Below the pieces are notes generated by a model, which searched no databases, was not told the DNA's origin, and worked only from the letters and a program-made list of their open reading frames with translations. This document shows positions 26,618 to 36,232 of a stretch of 64,000 nucleotides of DNA, one piece after another; positions within the stretch are counted from its first letter, which is position 1, and every line of letters begins with the position of its first letter. This DNA comes from JAYODW01 sp038116745 (lineage in GTDB: Bacteria > Pseudomonadota > Gammaproteobacteria > Ga0077536): the NCBI GenBank assembly GCA_038116745.1, contig JAYODW010000002.1, positions 92,161-156,160 on the forward strand. The letters are read 5' to 3'. The position numbers and the translations under genes are program-made.

Positions 26618-28828
26618 ATGATGTCGCATATTAGCCTCCGTGCCTTCATCGGGCTCCTGACGCTCCTGCTCTTCACCGCTGTTCCCGCGGCCGTGCCCCT
26701 GGTCCCGCTGGATGAGCTCAAGCCCGAGCCTGAACATCGCCGTGCGACCCGGCTGGTCACGCATTTCGTCTCTAACTACCACTATCGCAGCCTGCCGCTT
26801 GACGACGCGCTGTCGCGTCGGATCCTCGCGCGCTACCTGGAAACTCTGGACCCGCTGCGCAGCTACCTTCTCCAGTCCGATGTCGATGAATTCAACGCGC
26901 AGGCGGACCGCATTGACGATTACCTCAGAAGCGCAACCCTGGCGCCGCTGTTTGACATCTTTGTGCGCTTCCGCGAACGCATTGAGGAGCGGGCCGCATT
27001 TGCCGCGGGGCTGCTCGACCAGCCATTTGATTTTGCGCTGGACGAAAGCCTCGACATCGACCGTGAAGACGCGCCCTGGGCGGAAAGTCGGGCAGCGCTG
27101 GATGAGCTATGGCGCAAACGGGTAAAGAACGACTTCCTGTCGCTGAAACTCGCGGGTAAGGACGAAGACGATATCCGTAAAACCCTGAACGAACGGTACA
27201 CAGGACTCGCGCGCAGAACAGCGCAGCTGAGCAGTGACGACGTGTTCCAGACCTTCATGAACGCCTACGCAACTGCGGTCGACCCGCATACGGCCTACTT
27301 TTCGCCTCGCACTTCGGAAAATTTCAAGATTCGTATGAGCCTGTCGCTCGAAGGCATTGGTGCGGTGCTACAGAGCGAGAATGAAATGACCCTGGTGCGC
27401 GAAATCGTACCGGGTGGTCCGGCCGACCTGAGCGGAAAGCTGCATGCTGAGGATCGCATCGTCGGCATCGCCCAGGACGAAGACGGCGGCGCAGTAGATG
27501 TGATCGGTTGGCGCCTCGATGACGTGGTAGACCTGATCCGCGGGCCGAAAGGCTCTGTGGTGCGACTGGAGGTTCTGCCTAAAGGCACTCCGCTGGGAGG
27601 ACCGACACACACCGTGGCGATCACCCGTGACACGATCAAGCTTGAAGAGCAGGCTGCCAAGGGGAGTATCCGTACCGTCGAGGGCGATACCCGCCTTGGC
27701 GTCATCGATCTGCCCACCTTCTACATGGATTTCGAGGGACGCAGCGCTGGGCGCGAAGACTACCGGTCAACGACCAGGGACGTCAGGAAAATCATCGCCG
27801 ACCTCAGCGAACAGGGGATCGACGGTCTTATCGTCGACCTGCGCGGCAACGGCGGCGGCTCACTCAACGAGGCAACCGAACTCACCGGCTTGTTCATCGA
27901 CACGGGCCCGGTTGTTCAGGTTCGTGACTCGCAGGGACGCCTGGTGGTTGAAAAGGACTCGGACCCCGGAGTCGCGTATTCCGGCCCTCTGCTCGTGCTG
28001 GTCGACCGCAACAGCGCCTCGGCGTCGGAAATTTTTGCGGGTGCCATACAGGATTACCGTCGGGGCCTGCTCGTCGGAGAGCCGACTTTCGGCAAGGGCA
28101 CGGTACAGAATCTGGTCGATCTCGACCGACGTGATCCGAGCATGAAGGGCAAGCTGGGTCAGCTCAAAATGACTATTGCCCAATTCTTCCGCGTTAACGG
28201 CAGCAGCACCCAGCATCGCGGCGTTGAGCCAGATATCGTTTTGCCCACGGCGCCACGCGACGAAGATTATGGCGAGCGTTCGCTGGAGAACGCGCTGCCC
28301 TGGGCATCCATCGAGCCGACAAAGTATGTCCGGGTCGCGTTCGCTGATAACAAGCTTCCCCGCCTCCGTACCGCTCATGAGCAGCGCATTGCCCACGATG
28401 ATTCGTTCCAGGCGCTCCTGGCATCAGAAAAAGCCGTTGACGAAGCCCGGGAGAAAACCACCGTCAGCCTGCAGGAGAGCGTCCGCCGCGCGGAATACCA
28501 ACAGAGCCGTCGAGATCAGCGGGCCAGGGAAAACGCGATCCGCGTTGCACATGGCCTTGAGCGACTGCCTGACGAGCCGGACCCTGGTGAAGGCGTTACG
28601 GGGGACGCCGACGACCTGAACGACGACGAGGCCGAGGAAACTGACAAAGCCCTGGAGGACGTCGATGTGGTCCTCGATGAGGTCGGCGAGATTTTCCGCG
28701 ACTGGATCACAGGGATTCAAGCAACCTTCGCGCGTCTGGTGGGTGGCCCGACCGACCAGACGGTCGACAGTTCATCGATGGACGCAGTCACAGACGCCGG
28801 CAGCGGTCAGCCAGCACGGGCGCCTTGA
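26618..28828 (+). CDS. prc: Carboxy-terminal processing protease (tail-specific protease)
   Basis: About 736 residues: signal peptide (FIGLLTLLLFTAVPAA), N-terminal Prc domain, a PDZ domain (MSLSLEGIGAVLQSENEMTLVREIVPGGPADLSGKL region), the S41 peptidase domain with Ser in NSASASEIFAGA and Lys in FGKGTVQ, and a C-terminal DUF3340-like tail. It cleaves C-terminal tails and peptidoglycan hydrolases in the periplasm. I start at the ATG at 26618 because the signal peptide follows directly; readings from 26498 or 26588 add residues unlike a leader. The tail ends with an acidic stretch (DADDLNDDEAEETDK). Confidence 0.92.
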   Translation: MMSHISLRAFIGLLTLLLFTAVPAAVPLVPLDELKPEPEHRRATRLVTHFVSNYHYRSLPLDDALSRRILARYLETLDPLRSYLLQSDVDEFNAQADRIDDYLRSATLAPLFDIFVRFRERIEERAAFAAGLLDQPFDFALDESLDIDREDAPWAESRAALDELWRKRVKNDFLSLKLAGKDEDDIRKTLNERYTGLARRTAQLSSDDVFQTFMNAYATAVDPHTAYFSPRTSENFKIRMSLSLEGIGAVLQSENEMTLVREIVPGGPADLSGKLHAEDRIVGIAQDEDGGAVDVIGWRLDDVVDLIRGPKGSVVRLEVLPKGTPLGGPTHTVAITRDTIKLEEQAAKGSIRTVEGDTRLGVIDLPTFYMDFEGRSAGREDYRSTTRDVRKIIADLSEQGIDGLIVDLRGNGGGSLNEATELTGLFIDTGPVVQVRDSQGRLVVEKDSDPGVAYSGPLLVLVDRNSASASEIFAGAIQDYRRGLLVGEPTFGKGTVQNLVDLDRRDPSMKGKLGQLKMTIAQFFRVNGSSTQHRGVEPDIVLPTAPRDEDYGERSLENALPWASIEPTKYVRVAFADNKLPRLRTAHEQRIAHDDSFQALLASEKAVDEAREKTTVSLQESVRRAEYQQSRRDQRARENAIRVAHGLERLPDEPDPGEGVTGDADDLNDDEAEETDKALEDVDVVLDEVGEIFRDWITGIQATFARLVGGPTDQTVDSSSMDAVTDAGSGQPARAP

Positions 28829-28843
28829 CAGCGCGACGCTGAA

Positions 28844-29791
28844 GTGAGTCTCGGGCTGGTCATCGACGAGCGCTTCAAGGCTCACGACACCGGAGCCGGC
28901 CACCCCGAATGCCCTGCACGCCTTGAGCACACCCAGGCTGCGATCGAGCGCGGTCGTGACGCTGCACAGTTCTGCCGCCCCCCACTCCGCGCGGCATCGA
29001 TTGACGAAATTGAACGCATTCACACGCTGGAATACGTGCGCCGCGCACAGACCGCCTGCAGCGAGGGCGCGCCCTTTCTCGACACACCTGACGTCGCGCT
29101 ATCTGCCGCGTCATTTGACACGGCACTGCTGGCCGCGGGCGCCGGGCTCACACTGGCAGACGCAATGATGGCCGGTGACTTCAAACGCGGTTTCGCACTG
29201 GTGCGCCCTCCCGGCCACCACGCCGAGCGCAGTGCGGCCATGGGATTCTGCCTGTTCAATAACGTCGCCATCCTTGCGCGCTATCTACAGCAGGCCCATG
29301 GCATGGAAAAAATCGCCATCGTGGATTGGGACGTGCACCACGGAAACGGCACCCAGCACAGTTTCGAGAGCGACCCCAGCGTTCTCTATGTAAGCCTTCA
29401 TCAGTATCCGTATTACCCGGGAACCGGCGCGTATTCCGAGACCGGAACCGGCGCGGGACGCGGCGCCACCTTGAACTGCCCAATGCCTGCGGGGGCCACC
29501 AACACCGCCTATGAACGGGCCTTCGCTGAACAGGTGCTACCCGCGCTGGAGCTCTTCGCTGCGGACTGTCTGATTATCTCGGCCGGTTTTGACGCCCATC
29601 AGGATGATCCGCTGGCGGACGTCAGGCTCACCACCCCGGCCTATCGTTGGATGACCGAACGTCTGGTTGAGTGCGCCGAGCATCACGGCGGCGGGCGAGT
29701 GCTCTCGATGCTGGAAGGGGGCTACCACCTCGACCGGCTCGCGGAGTGCGTTGCAGAACACCTCGAAGCACTGCGCGACGACGCTCGCTGA
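28844..29791 (+). CDS. Histone deacetylase family protein
   Basis: 315 residues of the arginase/deacetylase fold. It starts at GTG with GAGHPECPARL near the start, RPPGHHAERSAAMGFCLFNN, the zinc Asp and His in VDWDVHHGNGTQ, SAGFDAHQDDPL with the second Asp, and LEGGYHL with the catalytic Tyr. Bacterial relatives deacetylate acetylpolyamines or other acetylated amines. It begins 15 bases after prc; the genes may share a transcript but need not share a function. Confidence 0.92.
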   Translation: MSLGLVIDERFKAHDTGAGHPECPARLEHTQAAIERGRDAAQFCRPPLRAASIDEIERIHTLEYVRRAQTACSEGAPFLDTPDVALSAASFDTALLAAGAGLTLADAMMAGDFKRGFALVRPPGHHAERSAAMGFCLFNNVAILARYLQQAHGMEKIAIVDWDVHHGNGTQHSFESDPSVLYVSLHQYPYYPGTGAYSETGTGAGRGATLNCPMPAGATNTAYERAFAEQVLPALELFAADCLIISAGFDAHQDDPLADVRLTTPAYRWMTERLVECAEHHGGGRVLSMLEGGYHLDRLAECVAEHLEALRDDAR

Positions 29792-29818
29792 AGCACCAAT
29801 CTGCAGGCGGGCAATGCC

Positions 29819-30604
29819 TCAGCGCTTGTCTCGATTTTCAAAGAACTTTTCGATCGCCCTCTGCGGCTCGTCGCTTTCGTAGGCACGGACGAAAGCCGCC
29901 ACCCCGAGTTCTATCGCCTCGTCCACACCGGCATTTTCCCAAGCGCTGAACAGCGCCTTCTGGGCTGCAAGGGCGCCAGGCTGGCCAGCGAGGATATCGG
30001 CGACGATCTGCGCTGCCAGGGCCTCGCGTTCTTCCGGGGCGACAAGATGGTCTACCAGCCCCATGCGCGCGGCCTCTTCGCCTGCCACGATATGGCCACG
30101 CAGCATCAGTTCACGCGCCTTGCCCCAGCCAATCAGGCCCGGCAGCAGGGCCGCCTCCACAACAGAGGGCACACCGATCCGGACCTCCGGCATGCCACAG
30201 CGCACGGAATGATCCGCAATGCGGATATCACACGCCGCTGCTATTTCCAGCCCGGCGCCGAGGCAGTAACCGCGCATCACGGCAATCACGGGAACTTGCG
30301 CCTCGCGCAGACAGCGCGACAAATCGTGAATTCCACGAATGAAGGGTTCCGCGGTGCTGGCGTTCAAAGCCCTGAGAGCATGCAGATCGGCCCCACCAAT
30401 AAAAGCCCGCTCGTCTGCCCCACGAAGGACGACGCAACGCAGGCCATCGAGTCCGAGCACCCGTTCTTCGAGTTCCTGCTTCATGCCGCACAGCGCAGGC
30501 AGGTCGACCAGGTTGAGTTTGCCTTTGCCCTTGAGTCGCACATCGGCTACGACACCGCCTGGATAGCTGGTGATGTCGAACGCAAGACATTGTGCTTCCA
30601 TCAT
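29819..30604 (-). CDS. Enoyl-CoA hydratase/isomerase family protein
   Basis: 261 residues of the crotonase fold. The oxyanion-hole segment GADERAFIGGADLHALRAL and MRGYCLGAGLEIAAACDIRIAD are clear, followed by CGMPEVRIGVPSVVEAALLP. The position of the second catalytic Glu is taken by this latter segment (E in PEVRIG). It likely acts on an acyl-CoA, but hydratase versus isomerase or other crotonase activity is not decided. It converges with the deacetylase gene and lies downstream of an SMP-30 gene. Confidence 0.85.
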   Translation of the reverse strand: MMEAQCLAFDITSYPGGVVADVRLKGKGKLNLVDLPALCGMKQELEERVLGLDGLRCVVLRGADERAFIGGADLHALRALNASTAEPFIRGIHDLSRCLREAQVPVIAVMRGYCLGAGLEIAAACDIRIADHSVRCGMPEVRIGVPSVVEAALLPGLIGWGKARELMLRGHIVAGEEAARMGLVDHLVAPEEREALAAQIVADILAGQPGALAAQKALFSAWENAGVDEAIELGVAAFVRAYESDEPQRAIEKFFENRDKR

Positions 30605-30683
30605 TCAAGTTTCCTTTAGCGTCAGACACTGCGCCGGCGCAGCATCCACCACACCCTGCCCGGACACCTGAGCGGTCATGGTG

Positions 30684-31598
30684 TCAGCCAGCGAAACGCG
30701 GTTCCGGCACACCCTTGACCCCGAGCCCACGGATGCGGAACACGCTGCCGGCGCTGAACTGCGGCCGGTTCTGCTGCGCAAAATGGTCGTGAACCGCAGG
30801 ATGGGAGACCCGCGCCATAGAGGTGACATAAATCTCATCGAGATTGTCGCCGCCGAAAGTCAGGCTGGTGATGTTCTTGACCGGCATGCCGATGCGACGC
30901 TCGATCTCACCGTCCGGCGTATACCGGACCAGATCACCGCCAATCACCAGTGCATTCCAGACACAGCCCTCCTCGTCTACTGTGCCACCGTCAAAAAACC
31001 CCGCCTCTGACTCGCTTGAGGCGAAGGTCCGGCGATTGGACAGTTCGCCGCTGTCCAGATCGTAGTCGTAGGCCCACAGCGCCTGTTGGAAGGTGTCCGC
31101 GAAGTAGAAGGTGCTGTCATCCGGGCTCCAGCAGGGGCCATTGGAACAGATGATGCCGCTATCGACCCGGTGCACACTGAGGTCCGGGTCGAGTCGCCAC
31201 AGGCCGCACAACGGAAGCTCTTCCTGATCATCCATACCGCCGGCAAAAAAGCGCCCCCTGCGGTCAACCTTACCGTCATTGAGCCTTGTACGCGGCTGGT
31301 CGTCCTCGATGCGGCGGATACATTCGAGCGCACCACTCCCAAAATCGTAGAAATAGAAGCCGTCGGAGAGGGCCAGCACCGCCCCGCCCCGCTGCCGCAG
31401 CGCCATGGCGCCGACATCATGCGCCAGCGACCAGTGCTGCAACTTTTTCGTGCCGGGTTCAAAACGCCATAGCGCCGGTTTATCGACGCGGCGCCCCGTA
31501 CCATCGACCCAGTACAACGCGCCTTCCTCGATGTCCCAGATGGGCCCTTCGCCCAGATGATTTTCTACGCTGAGCACACATTCGATTTGATAGTTCAC
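30684..31598 (-). CDS. SMP-30/gluconolactonase/LRE family protein
   Basis: 304 residues, six-bladed propeller family. The metal ligand Glu is in LGEGPIWD, Asn/Asp ligands are in SNGPCWSPDDSTFYFADT, and DEEGCVWNALVIGG follows the expected order. These enzymes hydrolyse lactones with Ca2+ or Zn2+ (gluconolactonase, regucalcin). The substrate is unknown. It is transcribed divergently from the molybdenum hydroxylase operon; the 234-base interval has GC-rich repeats but nothing I can call a promoter with confidence. Confidence 0.9.
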   Translation of the reverse strand: MNYQIECVLSVENHLGEGPIWDIEEGALYWVDGTGRRVDKPALWRFEPGTKKLQHWSLAHDVGAMALRQRGGAVLALSDGFYFYDFGSGALECIRRIEDDQPRTRLNDGKVDRRGRFFAGGMDDQEELPLCGLWRLDPDLSVHRVDSGIICSNGPCWSPDDSTFYFADTFQQALWAYDYDLDSGELSNRRTFASSESEAGFFDGGTVDEEGCVWNALVIGGDLVRYTPDGEIERRIGMPVKNITSLTFGGDNLDEIYVTSMARVSHPAVHDHFAQQNRPQFSAGSVFRIRGLGVKGVPEPRFAG

Positions 31599-31832
31599 AG
31601 TCGCTTCCTTCCATTTGCCGCCGTTCGCTGCAGCGCCATCTGACGTGCCCTATACAGGCTCTGCGGCGGCCGCCGCCACGCAGACAGCTGACGCATGATA
31701 GCGGCGCGCAGCTACCGGGGGCGGAACCGGCCCGGTGCTACAATCCGGCCGCCTCAAAGCGACGCAGCCAGCGCCCGCGGTGCGGGCCGGAGCGACGCCG
31801 CCGATCATCCAACCAGCAGGGAAACGACGCTT

Positions 31833-32711
31833 ATGTACCCCGCCGCTATCGATCACTACCTCAGGCCTGACACGCTTGAACAAGCGCTTGCAGCTGTCGT
31901 CCAGCATGCGGACGATGATGCAGTCTTCATCGCCGGTGGCCAGAGCCTGATGCAGGCTATGAAATCACGCATCCTGCGCCCCCGCTGCGTGATTGACCTG
32001 CAGGCGCTTTCCGAGCTGCGCGGAATCACACGCGCCGGGCCTGGGCTGCGCATTGGCGCGATGTCACGCTATTGCGAGATCGCTGAGGACACCAGTCTTG
32101 ACGGCGCGTTCAGCGCGCTGCGCGATGCGGCGACCCATGTCGGCGACCGTCAGGTGAGGCACCGCGGGACGATCGGCGGCAGCGTGTGCTGGAACTACAT
32201 GGCCTCGTGCATGCCCGCCGTCAACCTGGCCCTGAACGCCGGTCTTGAGCTGCGCTCTGCAGCGCGCGGCGTCCGCGAGGTCAAAGCAGACGACTTTTTC
32301 TTCGGCCCGCTGGAAACAGCGCGTGAAGATGACGAACTGCTGGTTGAGTTGCGCTTTCAGGCAGGAAAGCGTCAGGGCAGCGCCTATTCCAAGTGGGGCC
32401 TCGTGCAGGACGCACTACCCGTGGTGGGCGTCTGTGTGGCGGTCACTCTGGACGACAGTGATCGCTGTGCAGATGTCCGGATCGCGATTTCCGGACTCAG
32501 CGCCGGCTGCCAGCGTGGCGCCGCCGGAGAGGCCTCGCTGTTGGATTCGGACGGGAGCAGTCAGGCCATCGCCCGCGCAATGGATGCCATAGCAACCAGC
32601 CTGGAGACCCACTCAGATGCATCAGCGACCGCCGAGTACCGTCGACAGCTGATCCGGACAATCGGACAGGAAGTCGCTGAGCGCGCGTTCGCCCGCGCGC
32701 GCGCCGCCTGA
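31833..32711 (+). CDS. Molybdenum hydroxylase FAD subunit (CoxM-like)
   Basis: 292 residues, the medium subunit of the xanthine dehydrogenase family. FAD contacts are visible in AGGQSLMQAMKSR and VRHRGTIGGSVCWN. It begins at the ATG preceded by AGGGA and lies first in an operon with the 2Fe-2S subunit (18 bases later), the Mo subunit and a CoxG-like protein. It passes electrons from the iron-sulfur subunit to an acceptor. Confidence 0.93.
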   Translation: MYPAAIDHYLRPDTLEQALAAVVQHADDDAVFIAGGQSLMQAMKSRILRPRCVIDLQALSELRGITRAGPGLRIGAMSRYCEIAEDTSLDGAFSALRDAATHVGDRQVRHRGTIGGSVCWNYMASCMPAVNLALNAGLELRSAARGVREVKADDFFFGPLETAREDDELLVELRFQAGKRQGSAYSKWGLVQDALPVVGVCVAVTLDDSDRCADVRIAISGLSAGCQRGAAGEASLLDSDGSSQAIARAMDAIATSLETHSDASATAEYRRQLIRTIGQEVAERAFARARAA

Positions 32712-32729
32712 ACACCAGGAGTACACACC

Positions 32730-33230
32730 GTGAAAACCATCACTGTCACCGTCAACGGAGAAAAATACGTTGAGGACGTCTCCGAGCGCATGCTTCTGGT
32801 CGACTTCATCCGCGACCGACTGGCGCTCACTGGCGCGCATATCGGCTGCACTTACGAGGGTGTATGCGGTGCCTGCACCGTGCATCTGAATGGCGAGGCG
32901 GTCAAAAGCTGTCTGCTGCTGGCGGTTCAGGCCGACGGGCATGACATCACCACCGTCGAGGGACTGGCCGGAGAGAATGGCCCTCTCAGCGCTCTGCAGG
33001 AGGCGTTCAGCTCGGAGCACGGTCTCCAGTGCGGCTACTGCACGCCGGGGATCCTGATGAACATGACAGACTTCCTCAAGCGCCATCCAGATCCGAGTGA
33101 TGAGGAAATCCGCACGGCGCTGATCGGCAATCTCTGTCGCTGCACGGGATACGTGCACATCGTGCGCGCCGTCAGAACTGCCGCGGATCGCCTCAAAATC
33201 CAGTCCGCAGGAGGTCCGCACCATGACTGA
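32730..33230 (+). CDS. Molybdenum hydroxylase 2Fe-2S subunit (CoxS-like)
   Basis: 166 residues. The N-terminal plant-type cluster is held by GCTYEGVCGACTVHLNG plus a later Cys, and the C-terminal helical domain binds the second cluster through QCGYCTPGILM and NLCRCTGYVHIVRAV. It carries electrons from the Mo site to FAD. Its stop codon overlaps the Mo-subunit start by eight bases, and GGAGG for the latter lies within its last codons. Confidence 0.95.
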   Translation: MKTITVTVNGEKYVEDVSERMLLVDFIRDRLALTGAHIGCTYEGVCGACTVHLNGEAVKSCLLLAVQADGHDITTVEGLAGENGPLSALQEAFSSEHGLQCGYCTPGILMNMTDFLKRHPDPSDEEIRTALIGNLCRCTGYVHIVRAVRTAADRLKIQSAGGPHHD

Positions 33231-35631
33231 GAGCACCATACACAGCAGCAAGGAATGGCTTGGCGCCCGTCTGGGACGCAAAGAGGACCTGCGCCTGGTG
33301 ACCGGTCAGGGGCGCTACCTGGCCGACCTGCAGCTGCCCGGCACCCTGCATGCCGTATTCGTGCGCAGCGAATACGCCCACGCGAAGATTCTTTCCATCG
33401 ACACCTCGGCTGCCCGTGAGCATGCGGGCGTGGTAGCTATCTATACCGGAGCAGACACGCAGGCGCATATCAAACCGATGCCGCAGCCTGTCGTTCAGCC
33501 TAACCTGCCTGCCCGCTACCCGACGTTCTGGCCGCTGGCGGTGGATAAGGTGACCTTTCACGGTGAGCCCGTCGCCCTGGTGATTGCACGCGACAAATAT
33601 GTCGCTGAGGACGCGGCCGAAGACATTTACGTGGAGTACGAGGAGCTGCCGGTCGTTCTGGATCCGGAAGCCGCACTGACACCGGAGTCTGCAATCGTCC
33701 ACGAGGCCGACGGGACTAACGAGATCTTCGCCATGTCTCTGACCGGAGGCGAGACGCCAGAAGAGCAGTCCGCTAACGCCGCGCGGGTCGAAGCGCTGTT
33801 TCAGCAGGCCGACGTCGTCGTCAGTCAGCGCTTCCGCGTCCATCGCACCGGGATCACGCCGATGGAGCCCCGCGGCGTGCTCTGCGACTGGAACGACAGC
33901 GATGGCCTGACCGCCTACATCACTACTCAGCGTCCGCACATCGATCGCCTAGCGCTGACCGATATTCTGGATATCCCTGCTGAGCAGGTACGCGTTGTGG
34001 CACCGCGTGATCAGGGCGGCGGCTTTGGCGTAAAGGCGCCGTTTTATCGGGAAAACATCATCATCGCCTACGCCGCGCGAGAGCTGAAACGACCGGTGCG
34101 TTGGATCGAGACACGCTACGAGAGCCTGATGAATGTCGGGCAGGAGCGCGACCAGATCAATGACCTCGAGGTCGCCGCCAGTCACGACGGGAAGCTGCTG
34201 GCAGTGCGTAACCGTGGCCTGGCCGATAACGGCGTCGGCACCACCGGCGTTTACTGGGGTTTTGTCATGCCGTTTCTTGGCGCGGTCGAGCTGCCCAACG
34301 CCTACACATGGCAGGCAGGAGATATCACACTGCGGGTCGCCACTACCAACAAGGCGCCTCTGACCCCCTCCCGCGCGTTCGGACATTTTCCAACGCGCTT
34401 CGCGCTCGAACGGGCGATAGACATGGTCGCTCACCGGTTAGGCATGGAGCCGAGCGACCTGCGCCGTCAGAACCTGGTGCCGGCACTGCCCTACACCTCG
34501 GTCACCAACGAGTACTACGACAGCGGAGACTTTCTCAAAGTCTGGGACAACCTCCTCGCGCAGGTTGATCTGCCCGCATTCCGCCAGGAACAACACAATG
34601 CGCGTGAGCAGGGACGTCACATCGGGATTGGCTTTGCCTGTGGGGTGGAGCTTTCAGGCGTAGCATCGGAGCTGCTCGTCCCCATGGAAAACCAGCCCGG
34701 CTATGGTGCGGCTACCGTACGCCTGGACCCACGCGGCAAGGTCCGGGTATTCGGCGGCGACGCGCCGGGTGGACAGGGCCATGAAACGACTACCGCGCAG
34801 GTCGTGGCCGCGCAGTTCGGGATCAAGCCAAGTGATGTGGTGGTGACCACGGGAGATACCGGCACGACGCCATTCGGCTCCGGCTCCATTGGCGCGCGCG
34901 CCGGCTCTTATTTTGTCAGTGCCGTCGCGCAGGCGTGTGCGGAGCTGAAAGAAAAGATCGCTCGAATCCTCGCCCACGATCTGCAGATCGAGGCCGAGGT
35001 GCAGCATTTCAACTTCGAGAACGGCGAGATCGTCTACCTAGGCGACGACACCAAACGCAAAGGCTTCATGGAGGTCGTTGAACGCATCATCATGTTTCCG
35101 GTCAATCTGCCCGAGGGCGAGGTCGGCGGACTCGAATCGACAGCTTTTTTCGAAGCCGCCAAACCGATGATCTGCTTCAACGCCGACTGCTGTGTGGTTG
35201 AGGTCGACACGACTTCAGGTGACTTCAAGATCCTGCGCTGGGTCACTTCAGAGGACGTCGGCACGCTGATCAATCCGAATATCGTCGATGGCCAGATGCA
35301 CGGCGCGATCGTTCAGGGTCTGTCTAACGCGATGTTTGAAGAATTTCTCTACGACGAACAGGGGCAGCAGCTTACCCCGGATTTTGAGCGCTACAAGCTT
35401 GCGACAGCCGCGGACGTGCCGGATATTGAGATTACCTACGCCCCCACTCCCTGCCCCTACACCCCGCTTGGAACCCGTGGCATCGGTGAAGGACGACCAA
35501 GCTCGGTCCCAGGCGCGCTGACCAACGCGGTGTGCGACGCTCTGCGCCCTTTCAACATCGAAATCACCGAACTGCCCCTGCGTCCGGGCCTGATCTGGAA
35601 GCACCTGGAGCAGGCGCGAAAATCAGGCTGA
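33223..35631 (+). CDS. Molybdenum hydroxylase Mo-binding subunit (CoxL-like, substrate unknown)
   Basis: 802 residues, large subunit of the xanthine dehydrogenase/CO dehydrogenase family. The first domain has LVTGQGRYLADLQLPGTLHA, and cofactor contacts appear in DQGGGFGVKAPFYREN, GDAPGGQGHETTTAQ and the catalytic Glu in GIGEGRPSS. The AYRCSFR active-site loop of true CO dehydrogenase is absent; near residues 378-390 the loop reads PSRAFGHFPTRF, also unlike the usual AYRGAG form. So it is not a CO dehydrogenase and probably hydroxylates an aromatic, heterocyclic or aldehyde substrate. Confidence 0.92.
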   Translation: MTESTIHSSKEWLGARLGRKEDLRLVTGQGRYLADLQLPGTLHAVFVRSEYAHAKILSIDTSAAREHAGVVAIYTGADTQAHIKPMPQPVVQPNLPARYPTFWPLAVDKVTFHGEPVALVIARDKYVAEDAAEDIYVEYEELPVVLDPEAALTPESAIVHEADGTNEIFAMSLTGGETPEEQSANAARVEALFQQADVVVSQRFRVHRTGITPMEPRGVLCDWNDSDGLTAYITTQRPHIDRLALTDILDIPAEQVRVVAPRDQGGGFGVKAPFYRENIIIAYAARELKRPVRWIETRYESLMNVGQERDQINDLEVAASHDGKLLAVRNRGLADNGVGTTGVYWGFVMPFLGAVELPNAYTWQAGDITLRVATTNKAPLTPSRAFGHFPTRFALERAIDMVAHRLGMEPSDLRRQNLVPALPYTSVTNEYYDSGDFLKVWDNLLAQVDLPAFRQEQHNAREQGRHIGIGFACGVELSGVASELLVPMENQPGYGAATVRLDPRGKVRVFGGDAPGGQGHETTTAQVVAAQFGIKPSDVVVTTGDTGTTPFGSGSIGARAGSYFVSAVAQACAELKEKIARILAHDLQIEAEVQHFNFENGEIVYLGDDTKRKGFMEVVERIIMFPVNLPEGEVGGLESTAFFEAAKPMICFNADCCVVEVDTTSGDFKILRWVTSEDVGTLINPNIVDGQMHGAIVQGLSNAMFEEFLYDEQGQQLTPDFERYKLATAADVPDIEITYAPTPCPYTPLGTRGIGEGRPSSVPGALTNAVCDALRPFNIEITELPLRPGLIWKHLEQARKSG

Positions 35632-35635
35632 GACC

Positions 35636-36205
35636 ATGGAGCTGAACGACGAGATTCGAATCGCGGCGCCGCGCGAACAGGTCTATGCCGCTCTGAACGA
35701 CATCGCGATTCTCAAGGAAACGATCCCGGGGTGCGAACTCCTCGAGCAGGAATCGCCAACGAACTTCAACGGCACAATCAGCGCCAAAGTGGGCCCGCTG
35801 AAAGCACGCTTCAGCGGCAAAGCGGAGCTGGAGGACGTGCAGCCGCCGGTTTCCTACACGCTGGTCGGAGAAGGCCGCGGGGGACCTGCCGGACACGCGA
35901 AGGTGCGCGCAAGCGTAACGCTCGAGGAGCAGGGCCAGGAGACACTGATGCGCTATGCAGTCAAAGCCGACATCGGCGGCAAGCTGGCGCAGCTGGGCGG
36001 CCCGCTGGTGCAGCGTACCGCACAGAAACTGGCCGCTGAGTTCTTCGACAACCTGAACAAGGCGCTGAGCGTCGGCGCCTCCGCCGCTCCCGCGCCGGCA
36101 TCCGAAGAAGTACGACCGTTGCCCCCTGAGGGTGGCGGCTCAACGCGCTGGCTATGGGCAGCTGCGGTAGCGGCGCTGGTGGCCGGGCTCTGGTTGACGC
36201 GCTGA
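35636..36205 (+). CDS. CoxG-like SRPBCC membrane-anchored protein
   Basis: 189 residues. The START/SRPBCC fold covers residues 1-150 (LNDEIRIAAPREQVYAALNDI, FSGKAELEDVQPPVSYTLVGEGRGG), followed by a proline-rich linker and one C-terminal membrane helix (WLWAAAVAALVAGLWL). CoxG anchors CO dehydrogenase to the membrane, and relatives accompany other Mo hydroxylases; it starts four bases after the Mo subunit. Here it probably tethers this enzyme to the inner face of the membrane near the respiratory chain. Confidence 0.88.
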   Translation: MELNDEIRIAAPREQVYAALNDIAILKETIPGCELLEQESPTNFNGTISAKVGPLKARFSGKAELEDVQPPVSYTLVGEGRGGPAGHAKVRASVTLEEQGQETLMRYAVKADIGGKLAQLGGPLVQRTAQKLAAEFFDNLNKALSVGASAAPAPASEEVRPLPPEGGGSTRWLWAAAVAALVAGLWLTR

Positions 36206-36232
36206 GCCCGCTCGGCGCATGAGCTTCTCCCG

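Noticed and set aside
30629..30642. 14-base perfect palindrome CTGCGCCGGCGCAG
   Set aside because: Short and GC-rich with no loop for a hairpin; expected by chance in DNA of this composition and not placed like an operator for either neighbour.
33193..33939. 248-residue minus-strand frame within the Mo-hydroxylase large subunit
   Set aside because: Antisense shadow of a conserved enzyme; no supporting signals.
33223..35631. Carbon monoxide dehydrogenase
   Set aside because: The AYRCSFR loop needed for the Mo-Cu site is missing, so only the wider Mo-hydroxylase family is claimed.
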